Shown here one piece after another: positions 27,253-35,932 of a DNA stretch of 64,000 bases (position 1 is the stretch's first letter; the number at the start of each line of letters is the position of its first letter). The stretch spans positions 294,159 through 358,158 of the forward strand of contig NZ_FOPP01000005.1 of assembly GCF_900113525.1 (NCBI RefSeq), written 5' to 3'. The notes below the pieces were generated by a model, which was given only the letters and a program-made list of their open reading frames with translations, had not been told where the DNA came from and made no database searches. A program made the translations under genes and the position numbers. This stretch comes from Pedobacter insulae. GTDB lineage: Bacteria > Bacteroidota > Bacteroidia > Sphingobacteriales > Sphingobacteriaceae.

Positions 27253-27432
27253 ATGGCTAAGAAACTTGCCTTAAATGTGTTTTACAATCTCGTTCTTATC
27301 TTGTCAATTATAGGAATGGGCTGGGCCTTCAAAAATGACAGCTTATTGATAGTTGCTTTTTTTGTTGGCACATTTTGTGCAATTCTTTACTTTAAAATCC
27401 AGTTGGTTAAAAGCTTTAAGAATAGAGAATAG
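27253..27432 (+). CDS. small two-helix membrane protein (59 aa) in the rhodanese operon
   Basis: Reading from the ATG at 27253 to the TAG at 27430-27432 gives 59 residues starting MAKKLALNVFYNLVLIL and ending VKSFKNRE. It has a positively charged start, hydrophobic helices at about 8-25 and 31-50, and a basic C-terminus. It begins 2 bases after the rhodanese stop codon. It resembles short Pedobacter membrane proteins (possibly DUF6358), but I cannot confirm the family. A partnership with the rhodanese is inferred from the coupling. Confidence 0.72.
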   Translation: MAKKLALNVFYNLVLILSIIGMGWAFKNDSLLIVAFFVGTFCAILYFKIQLVKSFKNRE

Positions 27433-27449
27433 ATTTCCATCTCTATTCT
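27419..27449. terminator. hairpin between convergent genes
   Basis: AGAATAGAGA and TCTCTATTCT pair around an 11-base loop across the end of the 59-residue gene and the gap before the convergent epimerase. There is no strong T-run, so its action as a terminator is likely but not certain. Confidence 0.6.
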
Positions 27450-27454
27450 CTACT

Positions 27455-28483
27455 TCAGAATAACCCTTCTTTAACCCCTGTTAGCCCTAAGCCTGGTAAG
27501 TCATTTAAAACATATCTTCCATCTTTGAGCATAGGGGTGTCAAAAGGATTATTGGTCGTTAGCCAAGGCCCATCTAAGTCTGCCCAATCGCAAAGCGGTG
27601 CCAAGGCAATCCCTGCAAGTGTAGCAATAGAGGTTTCACTCATGCAACCAATCAAAACCTTCATTCCAAAACTTCTGGCCTTCAATATCATTTGATGACC
27701 CTCATACATCCCGCAGCTTTTCATTAACTTCACATTAATTCCATGGTAGGCTCCTTTGAGCTTGTCCATATCCGCTAAGCGTTGTACTGCCTCGTCAGCT
27801 AAAATAGGGATCGGACTGCGTTCAGTCAGCCAGGCATTCCCGTCTAAGTTGTCTTTATCCATCGGTTGCTCAATCAGCAAAACGCCTTGGTCATGCAACC
27901 AATATACCATGTCTATCGCTTGTTTCCTGTCCGTCCAGCCCTGGTTTGCATCTACATAAAGTGGTAAGTTGGTTACACTTCGTATTGTGTGAATTAGTTC
28001 CTTATCATTGTCTCGCCCTAACTTTACCTTAATTACTCTAAATGCGGCAGCATCTTTCAATTTTTCTCTAATTACCTCAGGTGTATCTATACCCACAGTA
28101 TAGGAAGTAAGAGGCATATTTTTCGGCTCGGCTCCATAAATTGAATAACAGGGTTGATGGCTAATCTTCCCATGAATGTCGTTCAAAGCAATATCAATAG
28201 CAGCTTTTATGGCAGGCTGACCAGGTGTTAAACTATCTAAATAAGCAATGATTTCTTGAAAGTTAAAAGGATATCGGATTTGCGTCCAATCGATCAAGCT
28301 TAAAAAATGAGTGGCGCTCTCATAACTCTCACCCATATACGGGACCATGCTTGCTTCGCCATAACCTGTAACTCCCTCATGTTCAATCTTTAGCAACATT
28401 AATGGCGTGCTTGTTCTAGTAAATTTAGCGATCGAAAAGGGATGTTTTAATGTTAATTCAAACTGCTTGCAACTTATTCTCAT
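27455..28483 (-). CDS. L-Ala-D/L-Glu-type dipeptide epimerase
   Basis: A 342-residue enolase-superfamily enzyme of the muconate lactonising subgroup, which interconverts L-Ala-D-Glu and L-Ala-L-Glu during recycling of peptidoglycan peptides. The catalytic Lys lies in VIKVKLG; metal ligands are in LYVDANQGW, LLIEQPMD and ILADEAVQ; the second Lys is in GINVKLMKSCG. The capping domain occupies residues 1-115 and the barrel the rest. Dipeptide specificity is from family resemblance and could differ. It stands alone on the minus strand, divergent from the lipoprotein gene. Confidence 0.88.
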   Translation of the reverse strand: MRISCKQFELTLKHPFSIAKFTRTSTPLMLLKIEHEGVTGYGEASMVPYMGESYESATHFLSLIDWTQIRYPFNFQEIIAYLDSLTPGQPAIKAAIDIALNDIHGKISHQPCYSIYGAEPKNMPLTSYTVGIDTPEVIREKLKDAAAFRVIKVKLGRDNDKELIHTIRSVTNLPLYVDANQGWTDRKQAIDMVYWLHDQGVLLIEQPMDKDNLDGNAWLTERSPIPILADEAVQRLADMDKLKGAYHGINVKLMKSCGMYEGHQMILKARSFGMKVLIGCMSETSIATLAGIALAPLCDWADLDGPWLTTNNPFDTPMLKDGRYVLNDLPGLGLTGVKEGLF

Positions 28484-28537
28484 TTTTATCGTCTAATTGT
28501 TATACGCAAATTAATTGTTCATGTTAACGTAAAGGCC

Positions 28538-29671
28538 ATGAAAACTATTTCAAGATTACGGTATTTTATTTATTTATCCATACTAATTGTTGGATGTACC
28601 ACCGGAAAAAACGCATTACAAAAAGGCAACTATAACACATCAGTTGTTAAGGCCGTAAATCGCTTACAAAACTCACCTCAAAATAAAGAAGCGCGAGAAG
28701 TTCTGGCATCAGCGTACGAGCTTTCATTAGCACAACATTTAAGAAACATCGATGAAGCAAAAATGTCCTCAGATGTGTTGCGCTGGGAATCCGTAATCAG
28801 CGCTTACGAGCAAATAAACCAGTTAAGCAACCAGATAAATAGCTGTCCAGCATGTCTTACTGTGGTCCCCAATCCACAAAGATTTATTGCCGAACTAGCC
28901 GATAGCAAGTTTAAAGCAGCTGCAGTACGCTATGCTTTAGGGGTTCAATTATTAAATGCTGGTGATAAGTTAAGCGCTAGAAAAGCTTATCAAAACTTTG
29001 AAAGAACCCAACAGCTATATGCCAATTACAAAGATACCCAGCAAAAAATAAATGAAGCTTATAACGCTGCGGTATTGAAAGTAGTGGTACAACCTGCCAG
29101 GGTTAACAGTGAGTATTACCAGGAGGGGAATGAATATTTCCAACAAAGGGTAAGTGAGTGGATGAATAATTATCAATACAATAAGTTTGTCATCTTTTAT
29201 GATGAGCGACAAGCAAGCAAACAAAGAATTGTTCCAGACCAAATTATGCGCTTAAGATTTGATGATTTTGTAGTTGGACAAACTTATGTGAAGGAACGTG
29301 TGGAGAAATTAGCAAAAGATAGCGTTAAGATAGGAGAAAGTAGAGCTAGTGGACCAATTTACGGAACTGTAAAGGCCACCTTAAGTATTTTTGATAAAAA
29401 AGTAGCTTCATCGGGTCTGTTAGATATGACCGTGATAGATTACAATAGCAATAAAGTTGTTCGTCAGCGAAAATTGACTGGTACCTATGTTTGGGAAGAC
29501 CAATGGGCAAGTTATAAAGGAGACGAAAGGGCATTAACCAAACATCAATTAGCAATTAGCAAAAGGAAAGAAGTAATGCCTCCTTCGCCAGGTGCATTGT
29601 TTGTAGAATTCACTAAGCCTATTTATAGCCAATTGATAAGCGAAATCAGTAGTTTTTACAACAATTATTAA
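28538..29671 (+). CDS. predicted lipoprotein with helical repeats
   Basis: A 377-residue protein with a lipoprotein signal (lipobox LIVGC, Cys near residue 20), so it is probably anchored in the outer membrane. Residues 25-185 are helical and TPR-like, with Ala/Gln/Tyr-rich repeats such as AVRYALGVQLLNAGDKLSARKAYQNFE. The C-terminal half is beta-rich (VKATLSIFDKKVASSGLLDMTVIDYNS). I do not recognise a named family. It is a single gene followed by a 207-base gap with no feature I can name except the next gene's promoter. Confidence 0.78.
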   Translation: MKTISRLRYFIYLSILIVGCTTGKNALQKGNYNTSVVKAVNRLQNSPQNKEAREVLASAYELSLAQHLRNIDEAKMSSDVLRWESVISAYEQINQLSNQINSCPACLTVVPNPQRFIAELADSKFKAAAVRYALGVQLLNAGDKLSARKAYQNFERTQQLYANYKDTQQKINEAYNAAVLKVVVQPARVNSEYYQEGNEYFQQRVSEWMNNYQYNKFVIFYDERQASKQRIVPDQIMRLRFDDFVVGQTYVKERVEKLAKDSVKIGESRASGPIYGTVKATLSIFDKKVASSGLLDMTVIDYNSNKVVRQRKLTGTYVWEDQWASYKGDERALTKHQLAISKRKEVMPPSPGALFVEFTKPIYSQLISEISSFYNNY

Positions 29672-29838
29672 TATTTAAAGTCTAAATAATTCCCTGTTGG
29701 CTTAAGTATATTGGCTATAAGAGTTTAGTATGTTGTTAGACTATTGTTAGAGTTTACTCAGACTTTGTTAGACCCTAGCCTGATAAAACTCAGGTGGTTA
29801 TCATTAAATTTACGAATAAGTTATAAGAATAGGTCGAA

Positions 29839-29871
29839 TTTGTAGAAAATGAACTATAATGCCTAGTTTTG
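29839..29871 (+). promoter_or_regulatory. promoter abutting the start codon at 29879
   Basis: TTTG at 29839-29842, a 21-base spacer and TAGTTTTG at 29864-29871 match the Bacteroidota consensus. Only 7 bases separate the -7 element from the ATG, so the transcript would have almost no leader. Confidence 0.6.
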
Positions 29872-29878
29872 CATCATC

Positions 29879-30859
29879 ATGAATACTGCAATCTATCAAC
29901 CGTTCAAAAGCTTCGATTTTAAAAACCAACTGTGTTTCCTAAGTGGCGAGAGCCCTGTTGAACCGAGTCGTGTTTTGCCAGAATGGTTAATCAAAATGGC
30001 TAATTTAACTGGCGACGAACAGATAAAGCTTTTGGATGAAAGTATTCGGACCTATCAAAGTTTAACCGTTCCAACAAGCCCCCAGGTGTATGCTAATTTT
30101 ATATCTCCTTTGGAAAATAAAATAGCTGCGGCCTTTGAAAAGGGATATGCAGGATTAGCGAACTTGGAAGACGTAGACTTATTTAATTGGATAGGTAAGC
30201 TGATGTATAGCTTTCTGTATATCGAAATGCAAGGCGCGATCCGTTTAAATCAACTTAGCGGCGACGGCATGAATATGTCGCAAGGGTTAATGCATAAATT
30301 TGGCAATCTGCACACTATGCTGCAGGGTATTTACAAGCCAGTTGTTTTCGAAGAATTCACTCCCTGGTCTATCATAATTGTTCCTTTAGCAGAAACAAAT
30401 ACAGCATTTAGTTTCAGAGACGAAATTAATACGCTAACCTTTTCATTAAAGTTTAAAGATTTTGGTATAATCGCTTGTTTACAAGATAATGGAACAAATA
30501 AAAGATATCATCACGAAATTCTTGAATCTATAAATGATACAAAGCTGTCAGAACAACAGTTTGAGGAAATAGCTGCACGTTTCTTTTACTCCGCCTATCT
30601 TTTTAATCGCTTGCCGGAGTATAATATTATGCCCGCACACGGCACCATTTATATAGATGCAATGCCGCTTAAAGGCACACAAAATAAAGCGCTTTTTGAT
30701 GTTTGGGCGCACAAAACATATGCGCAGGTGCTAGAGAATTTTTGGAAACCCTGGGGGCATACCTTGTTCGAGATTATCAAAGACCCGAGTGCCCCATTGA
30801 GTTATTTTAACGACCCGCATTTACCCACACACTTAAGATTTTTAGAAAATGAGGGATAA
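29879..30859 (+). CDS. conserved-looking protein of unknown function (326 aa)
   Basis: A soluble 326-residue protein without signal peptide or membrane segment. It opens with a CFLSGE sequence that faintly recalls HNH-type zinc knuckles but has no partner cysteines nearby. The middle is helical, and Trp/Phe/Tyr-rich stretches (NFWKPWGHTLFEI) mark the C-terminus. I do not recognise a family. It has its own promoter and overlaps the convergent rhomboid gene by 53 bases at the 3' end. Confidence 0.8.
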   Translation: MNTAIYQPFKSFDFKNQLCFLSGESPVEPSRVLPEWLIKMANLTGDEQIKLLDESIRTYQSLTVPTSPQVYANFISPLENKIAAAFEKGYAGLANLEDVDLFNWIGKLMYSFLYIEMQGAIRLNQLSGDGMNMSQGLMHKFGNLHTMLQGIYKPVVFEEFTPWSIIIVPLAETNTAFSFRDEINTLTFSLKFKDFGIIACLQDNGTNKRYHHEILESINDTKLSEQQFEEIAARFFYSAYLFNRLPEYNIMPAHGTIYIDAMPLKGTQNKALFDVWAHKTYAQVLENFWKPWGHTLFEIIKDPSAPLSYFNDPHLPTHLRFLENEG

Positions 30860-31436
30860 CCCCTGGTACAAAAATCACCGTAAAAATTAGCCCGCTGATT
30901 GCACCAAAAAAGTGTGCATCATGGTTAATATTGTCCCTCGACTGTTTGGACATATAATAACAATATATTAAATACAATGCCCCAAAGATGATTGCGTGAA
31001 TTCCGAAAGGAATAGGGAAAATCATAATCTTGCTCAACGGGTCGAATAAAATAAAACTAAATAAGACCGCACTGATGGCGCCTGATGCACCTAAGCTATT
31101 GTACCAAAAATGGTCTTTGTGCTTCATTACTGATGGAATATCGGCCAACACCATACTTAAAAAATAAAGTACGCCGAACTGCCAATGGCCGATCAGTATT
31201 TCTAGTTGAAAGGCAAACGCAAGGAAGGTAAACATATTGAAAAAAAGGTGCATCCAATCGGCATGAATGAACCCGCTCGAAATAAAAGTAAACAGCTTTC
31301 TACCCTTAGACACCGAATAGGGGTGGAGCATAAATTTGCCATATAATTGCTTATCGTTGAAGGCGTAAATGCTGGTAATTATGGTGAAAATAAAAATTAT
31401 CGAAGCTACAGGAGTTTCATTTAGATATTGCATCAT
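30807..31436 (-). CDS. rhomboid intramembrane serine protease
   Basis: A 209-residue membrane protein with six hydrophobic helices. The nucleophile Ser lies in SLGASGAISAV (GxSG motif) and the catalytic His in NINHDAHFFGAISGL; an L1-loop WMHLFFNM segment matches the family's WR-like loop position. It cleaves transmembrane substrates within the bilayer; the substrate is unknown. It starts one base after the stop of the M14 peptidase gene, so translation is probably coupled. Its 3' end overlaps the unknown gene at 29879-30859 by 53 bases. Confidence 0.94.
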   Translation of the reverse strand: MMQYLNETPVASIIFIFTIITSIYAFNDKQLYGKFMLHPYSVSKGRKLFTFISSGFIHADWMHLFFNMFTFLAFAFQLEILIGHWQFGVLYFLSMVLADIPSVMKHKDHFWYNSLGASGAISAVLFSFILFDPLSKIMIFPIPFGIHAIIFGALYLIYCYYMSKQSRDNINHDAHFFGAISGLIFTVIFVPGVIPHFLKILSVWVNAGR

Positions 31437-31437
31437 C

Positions 31438-33180
31438 TTATTTTAAATTTAACTTAATGTCATGTTGCATTCTTCCGATAGGATAACGCATAAAGGTTTT
31501 TTCAAAGTAATCAGAATTTTTGTAAATAAAATCTAATTGTCCTCTGCCGCTTTTTGCTAGGTCTGGATTTTTTTGTATTTCCGCCGCTAACTTAAGCTTC
31601 AGCTCAGGGTCTTTTTTTAATAGTTCGGCTGCGGTATCTTCAAAAACATAAGATGAATAACCTTCTTTTTGACCTAAAATGGAGTCGAAAAAGTTCCAGT
31701 TAAAGAATGAATCGACCGCTTGTGGCTCTAAGGTTTCCACAATATATCTATTGCTTGCTTGGTTAACGTAAATAACATAGTCGCCTTGGTAAAATTGTAC
31801 GTTTTGCATCACAGGATTTAAATTAACAGCTGAATGTTGGTAATGACCTTCGTAAGGCCTCGTGCTCGTTTTCATTTCTCCAATATAATACATTTGCAGA
31901 CTGAGTTTTACATCTGTTGCAAGCTGATGCATTTTTACATTGTTTAATTTAAGTAACGCAATTACTTTATCCCAAGCTTTTGGTATAACATAAGCAATGG
32001 GTTTTGTAACGGATATACTTGGCTCAAATTTGTCCCAATACTTTATGTACTTCGTAAACGGAGCATCTCTATCATAATATAATCTATTTATGCCACTTAC
32101 TTCACTAGGTTTTTGTTTAGCAGCAAAACCCTTAAACGCAATGGTGTCATAAACTGAGCGGTTTAATTTCCAATCTAATGGAAAATCGTTCTGTTGTGCG
32201 GTATAAGCATCAGCTTTGCGTTTATTTTCCCCAATAATTTTAGCATCACGCTTAATTATATCAATATAAGTTTGTAGTAATTTTTGGGTCGATTCCACAC
32301 GTTTATCATATGATTTTAACATGTGTGTTTCGGGCATAAAGCCGATGGTGTTATGCAAAGCTACATAGCCAGTAGAATAGCGAGGGGCTTCTATAAAACC
32401 TGTAATTCCACTTTCTGGAGTTTCACTTATAGAATTTACATAGGGGATGAGTTCAAAACCTTTGCCTTTCATGTGACTATACAGATCTGGTACTAATGTT
32501 TGGGTAAGGTAGCTAGATAAAATAGAATTTAGCTTGTCCTTTTGAGTCGGAATAAGCGTCATTGTATATTGATAGTCGGCCCCATTACTGGTATGCGTAT
32601 CTACAAATATTTCTGGTTTCCAAGTGTTGAAAATTTGCTGAAAAGCCTGTGAGTTTTTAGAATCCGTTTTAATGAAGTCTCTATTTAAATCGTAATTCTT
32701 ACTGTTACCTCTAAAGCCATAAGCAATTGGACCATTTTGGTTAGCTCTAGAAGTCCCGCTGCGGTTGTGACTGCCATCAATGTTATAGATAGGAATAATA
32801 CAGATGACCACATTTTCGGGAATTGCATTGTTTTTTAGCAGGTCTCGGGCAAGCATCATACTTGCATCTATTCCTTCTGGTTCACCAGGATGGATTCCAT
32901 TGTTTATGAGAAGAATTCTTTTATCGCTTTTTCTCACCAAAACCGGATCGAATACCTTTTGCTTCGATAAAACCATTAGATGCAGGGGTTTGCCAAAATC
33001 GGTATTGCCATAAGTGAGTAATTTTGCCTGCTGCGGAAAGGCTTTTGCTAATTGCTCATAATAAGCGATAGCCTCGCTATAATGAGCAGTTTCTTTTTTA
33101 TTGCTCCGTTCAAAAGGAGTTAATTGTCCGAAGGATTTTAAGGATAAAAACAGAAGAAACAAAAAGGCTATTCTTTTCAT
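31438..33180 (-). CDS. secreted M14-family zinc carboxypeptidase
   Basis: A 580-residue protein with a signal peptide ending near KSFGQ (residue 19). The M14 zinc site is seen as HPGEPEG (first His and Glu ligands, near 97-100), with the later DTHTSNGADY His as the third ligand; the catalytic Glu should lie further on, near GFIEAPRYSTGY. At 580 residues it carries a C-terminal extension of about 250 residues beyond the peptidase fold. It should trim peptides in the periplasm or outside the cell. The rhomboid gene follows after one base. Confidence 0.92.
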   Translation of the reverse strand: MKRIAFLFLLFLSLKSFGQLTPFERSNKKETAHYSEAIAYYEQLAKAFPQQAKLLTYGNTDFGKPLHLMVLSKQKVFDPVLVRKSDKRILLINNGIHPGEPEGIDASMMLARDLLKNNAIPENVVICIIPIYNIDGSHNRSGTSRANQNGPIAYGFRGNSKNYDLNRDFIKTDSKNSQAFQQIFNTWKPEIFVDTHTSNGADYQYTMTLIPTQKDKLNSILSSYLTQTLVPDLYSHMKGKGFELIPYVNSISETPESGITGFIEAPRYSTGYVALHNTIGFMPETHMLKSYDKRVESTQKLLQTYIDIIKRDAKIIGENKRKADAYTAQQNDFPLDWKLNRSVYDTIAFKGFAAKQKPSEVSGINRLYYDRDAPFTKYIKYWDKFEPSISVTKPIAYVIPKAWDKVIALLKLNNVKMHQLATDVKLSLQMYYIGEMKTSTRPYEGHYQHSAVNLNPVMQNVQFYQGDYVIYVNQASNRYIVETLEPQAVDSFFNWNFFDSILGQKEGYSSYVFEDTAAELLKKDPELKLKLAAEIQKNPDLAKSGRGQLDFIYKNSDYFEKTFMRYPIGRMQHDIKLNLK

Positions 33181-33240
33181 AATATAAAAAATAAAATATT
33201 AGCCCCTAAATTAGTTTTTTATGCGGAATAAATAACAAAA

Positions 33241-33909
33241 CTATCTTTTTCTATCTAATCCTAATGGACCGAAATTATATTTTATGCCGACCGAAAAAAA
33301 ATTATAAATGTCGTTAAAATTGCTGTATGGATTTAAATCGTCATCAATTCCATCTTCTAAAGAGATGGTAGCCTGGATATTCAAATTAAGAATAAAACGG
33401 CTATAACCCCAATGGTTGAGGAAATAAAAATTTATCCCTGCATTGAAAGGAAAAATAACCTCTTTACTTTTACTTTTATAAATATTTCTTTCAGCAACAT
33501 CTACATTGTTCTTGATAATTCCAACACCAGCACCAGTATATAAGCCTCTAATACTTTTAAAAAAAGGGTGATTAAGATCTCTAGCACTCATAAATTCTCC
33601 AGCATACACCTTGGTGTTAAAGGTCATAGTATTATACCTGTTTAAATATCTTGTATTGTTTTCGCCGCCTTCTAATTTTCCTTTTTGTACCTCAGCACCT
33701 AAAGTCGTAAAGGGTGTTAAATAGTAATCAAGCGATGCATTGGCGGCATAACTGATGAGTGTTTTTTTGGTGTCAGCATAAGTATTGGTTAAACCAAAAC
33801 CAGTTCCAATGCTAAATTTATAGAAATTAGATTGGGCGAATAATCCGTTGTTAACGCAAAAAAAGAGTAAGAAAAGAGTTATTTTTAAGCGTAGGGTTAA
33901 ATGCGGCAT
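33241..33909 (-). CDS. outer membrane beta-barrel-like protein
   Basis: A 222-residue protein with a signal peptide ending near LFAQ (residue 26). The mature part shows alternating hydrophobic strands with aromatic girdles (FYKFSIGTGFGLT, ASLDYYLTPFTTLGAEV, and the terminal FFSVGIKYNFGPLG), typical of small 8-strand barrels of the OmpW/opacity-like type. No specific family can be named. It is divergent from pepT and lies 60 bases upstream of the M14 gene. Confidence 0.78.
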   Translation of the reverse strand: MPHLTLRLKITLFLLFFCVNNGLFAQSNFYKFSIGTGFGLTNTYADTKKTLISYAANASLDYYLTPFTTLGAEVQKGKLEGGENNTRYLNRYNTMTFNTKVYAGEFMSARDLNHPFFKSIRGLYTGAGVGIIKNNVDVAERNIYKSKSKEVIFPFNAGINFYFLNHWGYSRFILNLNIQATISLEDGIDDDLNPYSNFNDIYNFFSVGIKYNFGPLGLDRKR

Positions 33910-33951
33910 CTGCGGGGCTTGATATTTATGTGGTCGCCAAAATTAAAAATC

Positions 33952-33980
33952 TTTGTTGTATTATTTTTATACTAATTTTG
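33952..33980 (+). promoter_or_regulatory. promoter close to the pepT start
   Basis: TTTG at 33952-33955, a 17-base spacer and TAATTTTG at 33973-33980 resemble the Bacteroidota consensus with a short spacer. The preferred ATG is only 6 bases downstream of the -7 element. Confidence 0.45.
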
Positions 33981-33986
33981 AAATCT

Positions 33987-35243
33987 ATGTTATTCTATCA
34001 AAATAAAGGGCAAAATCTTCAGAGTAGATTTATCAAATATGCTAAAATTGATACCCAATCCGACCCTTCCTCAAGCACTCACCCTTCTACCTCAAAACAA
34101 AAGAATTTGGCTAAAGTTTTGGTTCAAGAGTTAATAGAATTAGGAATTGATGATGCAGCTTATGATGAATTCGGTTATGTATATGCAACACTTCCCTCAA
34201 ACGCTATAAAAAACGTTCCAGTACTTTGTTTTTGTTCCCATATGGATACCTCTCCAGATTGCAGCGGAGAAAATGTAAAACCAATTATTCATCACAATTA
34301 CCAAGGGGAAGATCTGGTGTTGCCAGACGACCACAATGTAGTTATACGACTTAGCGAACATAAAGATTTAAACGCTCAAATAGGGAACGATATTGTTACG
34401 GCAAGTGGCACAACCCTTTTAGGTGCCGATAATAAGGCTGGCCTGGCTGAAATAATGGAAGCCATTGCTTTTTTCAAAGCTAATCCCCAGGTTAAACACG
34501 GGACAATAAAAATTCTCTTTACACCAGATGAAGAAATCGGAAGAGGAGTGGATAAAGTTGATCTTCAAAAATTGGCTGCCGACTTTGCGTACACAATTGA
34601 TGGCGAAACATTGGGCTCAGTAGAGGATGAAACTTTTTCTGCAGATGGAGTGAAGCTGGTTATTAACGGGGTGAGTGCACATCCCGGTTTCGCAAAGGGT
34701 AAAATGGAAAGCGCAATTAAAATTTTGACAGCAGTTGTGTCTGCTTTGCCAAAAGATAGTTTAACGCCAGAAATGACAAGCGGTAAAGAGGGTTTTATTC
34801 ACCCGGTAAGCATTAACGGTAATGCCGAGCGGGCGGAGGCAGAATTTATCATAAGAGATTTTGATGACTTGTTGCTGCAATCACATGAGCTTACATTAGA
34901 AAATGTGGTTAAAGAGGTGTTAAGTAGCTATCCAAGTTCGAACTATGAGTTAGTGGTTACAGCGCAGTATCGAAACATGAAAAAAGTATTAGATCAATAT
35001 CCGCAGTTAATTGCTTATGGTATTGAAGCGATTGAAAGAGCCGGACTAATACCTATAAAAAGAAGCATAAGAGGCGGAACCGATGGATCGAGATTGTCAT
35101 TTATGGGACTGCCTTGTCCTAATATATTTGCAGGTGAACACGCTTTTCACAGTAAGCAAGAGTGGATTTCTGTACAGGACATGGAGAAAGCTGTTCAAAC
35201 CATTATCAATATCGCTTGTATCTGGGAGGAGAGAGCGAATTAA
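33987..35243 (+). CDS. pepT: peptidase T (tripeptide aminopeptidase)
   Basis: A 418-residue M20B zinc aminopeptidase that releases the N-terminal residue of tripeptides in the cytoplasm. Metal ligands are seen in CFCSHMDTSPD (His and Asp) and LLGADNKAG (bridging Asp), and the catalytic Glu pair in FTPDEEIGRG. The last His ligand is probably in FAGEHAFHSKQEW. Residues 18-27 (FIKYAKIDTQS region) match the family's N-terminus. The frame opens further upstream through a GTG at 33930, which would cross the promoter-like sequence; I prefer 33987. The 3' end overlaps the convergent methyltransferase by 4 bases. Confidence 0.95.
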   Translation: MLFYQNKGQNLQSRFIKYAKIDTQSDPSSSTHPSTSKQKNLAKVLVQELIELGIDDAAYDEFGYVYATLPSNAIKNVPVLCFCSHMDTSPDCSGENVKPIIHHNYQGEDLVLPDDHNVVIRLSEHKDLNAQIGNDIVTASGTTLLGADNKAGLAEIMEAIAFFKANPQVKHGTIKILFTPDEEIGRGVDKVDLQKLAADFAYTIDGETLGSVEDETFSADGVKLVINGVSAHPGFAKGKMESAIKILTAVVSALPKDSLTPEMTSGKEGFIHPVSINGNAERAEAEFIIRDFDDLLLQSHELTLENVVKEVLSSYPSSNYELVVTAQYRNMKKVLDQYPQLIAYGIEAIERAGLIPIKRSIRGGTDGSRLSFMGLPCPNIFAGEHAFHSKQEWISVQDMEKAVQTIINIACIWEERAN

Positions 35244-35920
35244 CTAATCGTTAAACGCGCTAAGTATTGATCTTCCCCATCTTCGAAGATTATCTCGCAC
35301 TTCCAACCATTTTGGCTAGCTGTTAATTGTAAGGTTTCCTGATCAAGGTATAACCAATTGAACCAATCTCCTTTTTGGCCTTGATATTCATAACAATAGC
35401 TTATTTCTCCAAAGTATCCCTCAGGTTTAGGTAGCTCTTCGTATAAATAAGAAATATCTGAACTATCGAATAAGAGCTGTCCATTTGGATGAATAAGCTC
35501 TTTGGCTTGAGAAAGAAAGGTCACAAAGCAGGCCAATGTTTCCGTTAAGCCAATACCGTTCATTAGAAATAATAGTGTATCGTATTTATCTTTAGTTGAA
35601 AAAATGCTTTGTGTGAGAGCTTTTTTTACACCCCGGTGCTTCATTATGTCTACAGCATCAGCAGAAATATCGATGGCAGTTATATCAAAGCCAGCTTTCT
35701 GTAGTGATAAAGCGTGACTTCCCGCACCGGCACCAACATCTAAAACTTTACCGTAACATAAATTAATTGCTTGAAGCTCTAAAGGAGGCATTTCTTCTTC
35801 GGATCGAAAAAAAATTTCCACAGGCATTTCCTCCACATCTGCATAAGAATTGTGTAGCCATAATATGTCTGCATCTCCTTTTTTGAAAAATTCAGTAAGT
35901 GCCTTTCCAAAAACATCCAT
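35240..35920 (-). CDS. class I SAM-dependent methyltransferase
   Basis: A 226-residue Rossmann-fold methyltransferase. Motif I is VLDVGAGAGSHAL (near 58-70), followed by the acidic DITAIDIS of motif II and LLFLMNGIGL as motif IV. The substrate cannot be inferred. The ATG at 35920 is preferred to a TTG one codon upstream. It begins 12 bases after the MscS stop codon and may be co-transcribed with it. Confidence 0.88.
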   Translation of the reverse strand: MDVFGKALTEFFKKGDADILWLHNSYADVEEMPVEIFFRSEEEMPPLELQAINLCYGKVLDVGAGAGSHALSLQKAGFDITAIDISADAVDIMKHRGVKKALTQSIFSTKDKYDTLLFLMNGIGLTETLACFVTFLSQAKELIHPNGQLLFDSSDISYLYEELPKPEGYFGEISYCYEYQGQKGDWFNWLYLDQETLQLTASQNGWKCEIIFEDGEDQYLARLTIS

Positions 35921-35932
35921 CAATCAAAAGTA

